From NCBI GenBank assembly GCA_902589455.1, contig CACISX010000003.1, forward strand, positions 124,001 to 188,000: a stretch of DNA of 64,000 bases. Reading direction: 5' to 3'. Of the stretch, positions 62,926-64,000 are shown in pieces. The DNA comes from an uncultured Pelagibacteraceae bacterium (lineage in GTDB: Bacteria; Pseudomonadota; Alphaproteobacteria; Pelagibacterales; Pelagibacteraceae). Within the stretch, counting starts at the first letter, position 1. Every line of letters begins with the position of its first letter. Position numbers and translations under genes: made by a program. Below the pieces are notes generated by a model. It had not been told where the DNA came from, ran no database searches, and saw only the letters and a program-made list of their open reading frames with translations.

Positions 62926-63948
62926 ATGCCTAAGCTTAATGCATTAGTCGCTGGATCAACTGGATATATTGGTGTTCAATTAATTAAATTATTAGTTAAA
63001 CATAAGTATATTAATATTAAATATCTTTGTGGAAATTCCTCAGCAGGTAAAAATATTTCACTATATGACAAATCCTTATCTAAACATAAATTACCAAAAA
63101 TTGTTAAATTTAATAAAAAACTATTAAAAGATATTCATATTATTTTTACAGCACTTCCAAATGGAGAAGCACAAGATATATCAAAAAATTTAAATAGTAA
63201 TCATATTTTAATTGATCTTGCTGCAGATTTTCGATTAGAAAAAGCTTCTGATTATTTAAAGTGGTATAAACAAAAACATAGAGCAACTAATTTAATAAAA
63301 AAAAGTATTTATTTACTTCCTGAAATAAATAGAAAAGAGATAAAAAAATACAATATTATTTCATGTCCAGGATGTTATCCAACATCAATATTGCTACCTT
63401 TATTCCCTTTATTTAAGAAAAATTTAATTAAATTTAATAATATTATAATTGATTCAAAATCTGGATATTCTGGTGCTGGCAGAGGTGTTCACAAAAAATA
63501 TAAAGATAAAAATTTATATGAGTCTTTGAGTGCATATGGTGTTGGTTTTCATCGTCACAATTCAGAAATAGATCAAATGTTAAGAAAATTTACTAAGAAA
63601 AAATTTCAATTTAATTTTACTCCTCATTTATCACCAATGTTTAGAGGTATTCTGAGTAGTATATATGTTGACTTAGAAAATAATATTTCACAAACGAAAG
63701 TATTAAATACATTAATTAGTTTTTATAAAAAGGAGAGTTTTGTTAAAATACTAAAGACTGACTCATCGTTAAGCACCAATGACGTAATAAATACTAATAA
63801 TTGTTATATTTCTGTGTGTAAATCCAAATATAGCAATAAAATAATCATTTTATCTGCTATTGATAATTTGATTAAGGGTGGAGCAGGTCAAGCTGTACAA
63901 AATTTAAATAATAAATTTAATTTTCCTGAAAAGACTGGATTGAAATGA
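62926..63948 (+). CDS. argC: N-acetyl-gamma-glutamyl-phosphate reductase
   Basis: 340 residues. NADP-binding LVAGSTGYIGVQLIKLL and the catalytic-cysteine motif ISCPGCYPTSILLPL are present, as is the histidine region HRHNSEIDQ. Reduces N-acetylglutamyl phosphate to the semialdehyde in arginine synthesis. Its stop overlaps the next start by three bases (ATGA). Confidence 0.96.
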   Translation: MPKLNALVAGSTGYIGVQLIKLLVKHKYINIKYLCGNSSAGKNISLYDKSLSKHKLPKIVKFNKKLLKDIHIIFTALPNGEAQDISKNLNSNHILIDLAADFRLEKASDYLKWYKQKHRATNLIKKSIYLLPEINRKEIKKYNIISCPGCYPTSILLPLFPLFKKNLIKFNNIIIDSKSGYSGAGRGVHKKYKDKNLYESLSAYGVGFHRHNSEIDQMLRKFTKKKFQFNFTPHLSPMFRGILSSIYVDLENNISQTKVLNTLISFYKKESFVKILKTDSSLSTNDVINTNNCYISVCKSKYSNKIIILSAIDNLIKGGAGQAVQNLNNKFNFPEKTGLK

Positions 63949-64000
63949 GAAAATTTATAATAATTTTTTTTTCATTAATATTAGCCAATTGTTCTTTAAA
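63945..64000 (+). CDS. Start of a small lipoprotein, truncated by window edge
   Basis: Only 18 codons are visible: MRKFIIIFFSLILANCSL. A charged N-terminus, a hydrophobic stretch and the lipobox LANC (acylated C16) form a clear lipoprotein signal peptide. The four-base ATGA overlap with argC suggests cotranscription. Nothing more can be said about its function from this window. Confidence 0.7.
   Translation, partial: MRKFIIIFFSLILANCSL

Noticed and set aside
1..64000. CRISPR arrays, defence genes, prophage or transposon remnants
   Set aside because: No regularly spaced repeats, cas genes, integrases, transposases or terminal inverted repeats were found on reading the window; the only tandem repeat is the 27-bp tract in topA.

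Overview
The window is a 64 kb piece of a very AT-rich, extremely compact alphaproteobacterial chromosome. Gene order, protein sequences, the heavy use of Lys/Asn/Ile codons and a SAM-V riboswitch in front of metY all point to the SAR11 clade (Candidatus Pelagibacter or a close relative in the Pelagibacterales). This assignment comes from pattern recognition, not from a database search. About 80 protein genes, one tRNA gene, one riboswitch and one decayed gene are packed with spacers of a few bases, with many 1-4 bp stop/start overlaps. Only one stretch longer than 300 bp lacks an intact gene (30294-30630), and it holds a nuclease pseudogene.

Layout. (1) 1-12726, + strand: the S10/spc/alpha ribosomal superoperon (rplD fragment, rplW-rplB-rpsS-rplV-rpsC-rplP-rpmC-rpsQ-rplN-rplX-rplE-rpsN-rpsH-rplF-rplR-rpsE-rplO-secY-adk, then rpsM-rpsK-rpoA-rplQ behind its own promoter), ending in an rRNA pseudouridine synthase. 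(2) 12704-17719: lipB, mgtE, panC, galU and ugd (lipoate, magnesium, pantothenate, UDP-glucuronate). (3) 17720-24125, - strand: a RidA-like protein, topA, plsY, a dihydroorotase-like gene, pyrB and ruvX. (4) 24176-30293, + strand: gatCAB for transamidation of misacylated tRNA, an O-methyltransferase, trhO and a MATE transporter, followed by a degraded thermonuclease gene. (5) 30631-35722, - strand: soxBDAG, a heterotetrameric sarcosine-oxidase-type operon, next to tRNA-Ser(GCU) and a lytic transglycosylase. (6) 38145-45473, + strand: dapA-smpB-folK-rsh-pyrE-pdxJ-acpS-lepB-rnc-recO. (7) hemB (-), then a + strand run from a 2-oxoglutarate oxygenase through rpiB-glyA-nrdR-ribD-ribE-ribBA-ribH-nusB-thiL to the proton pyrophosphatase hppA. 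(8) bamE (-) diverging from a CBP3-like chaperone, rpmF, plsX, ihfA, a MerR regulator and rpmG. (9) aroQ (-), ctaA (+), metY (-) with its riboswitch. (10) rplM-rpsI, argC and the start of a small lipoprotein.

How the genes work together. Translation dominates: ribosomal proteins, SecY, GatCAB, SmpB, TrhO, RNase III, NusB and tRNA-Ser. Cofactor supply follows (riboflavin, thiamine diphosphate, PLP, lipoate, pantothenate, folate, haem). One-carbon metabolism appears twice: SoxBDAG turns N-methylglycine-type substrates into glycine plus methylene-tetrahydrofolate, and GlyA interconverts glycine and serine. MetY under SAM-V control ties methionine synthesis to SAM level.

No CRISPR array, prophage, insertion sequence or defence island is visible, and I did not find a convincing new multi-gene system. 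What stands out is how far individual components have been trimmed: an Rsh (ppGpp enzyme) without the region between its TGS and ACT domains, a RibBA whose GTP cyclohydrolase half has lost its zinc cysteines, a dihydroorotase-like protein without its metal-binding HxH, an NrdR zinc knuckle one residue short, divergent genes whose start codons overlap, convergent genes with no spacer, and several candidate leaderless promoters.
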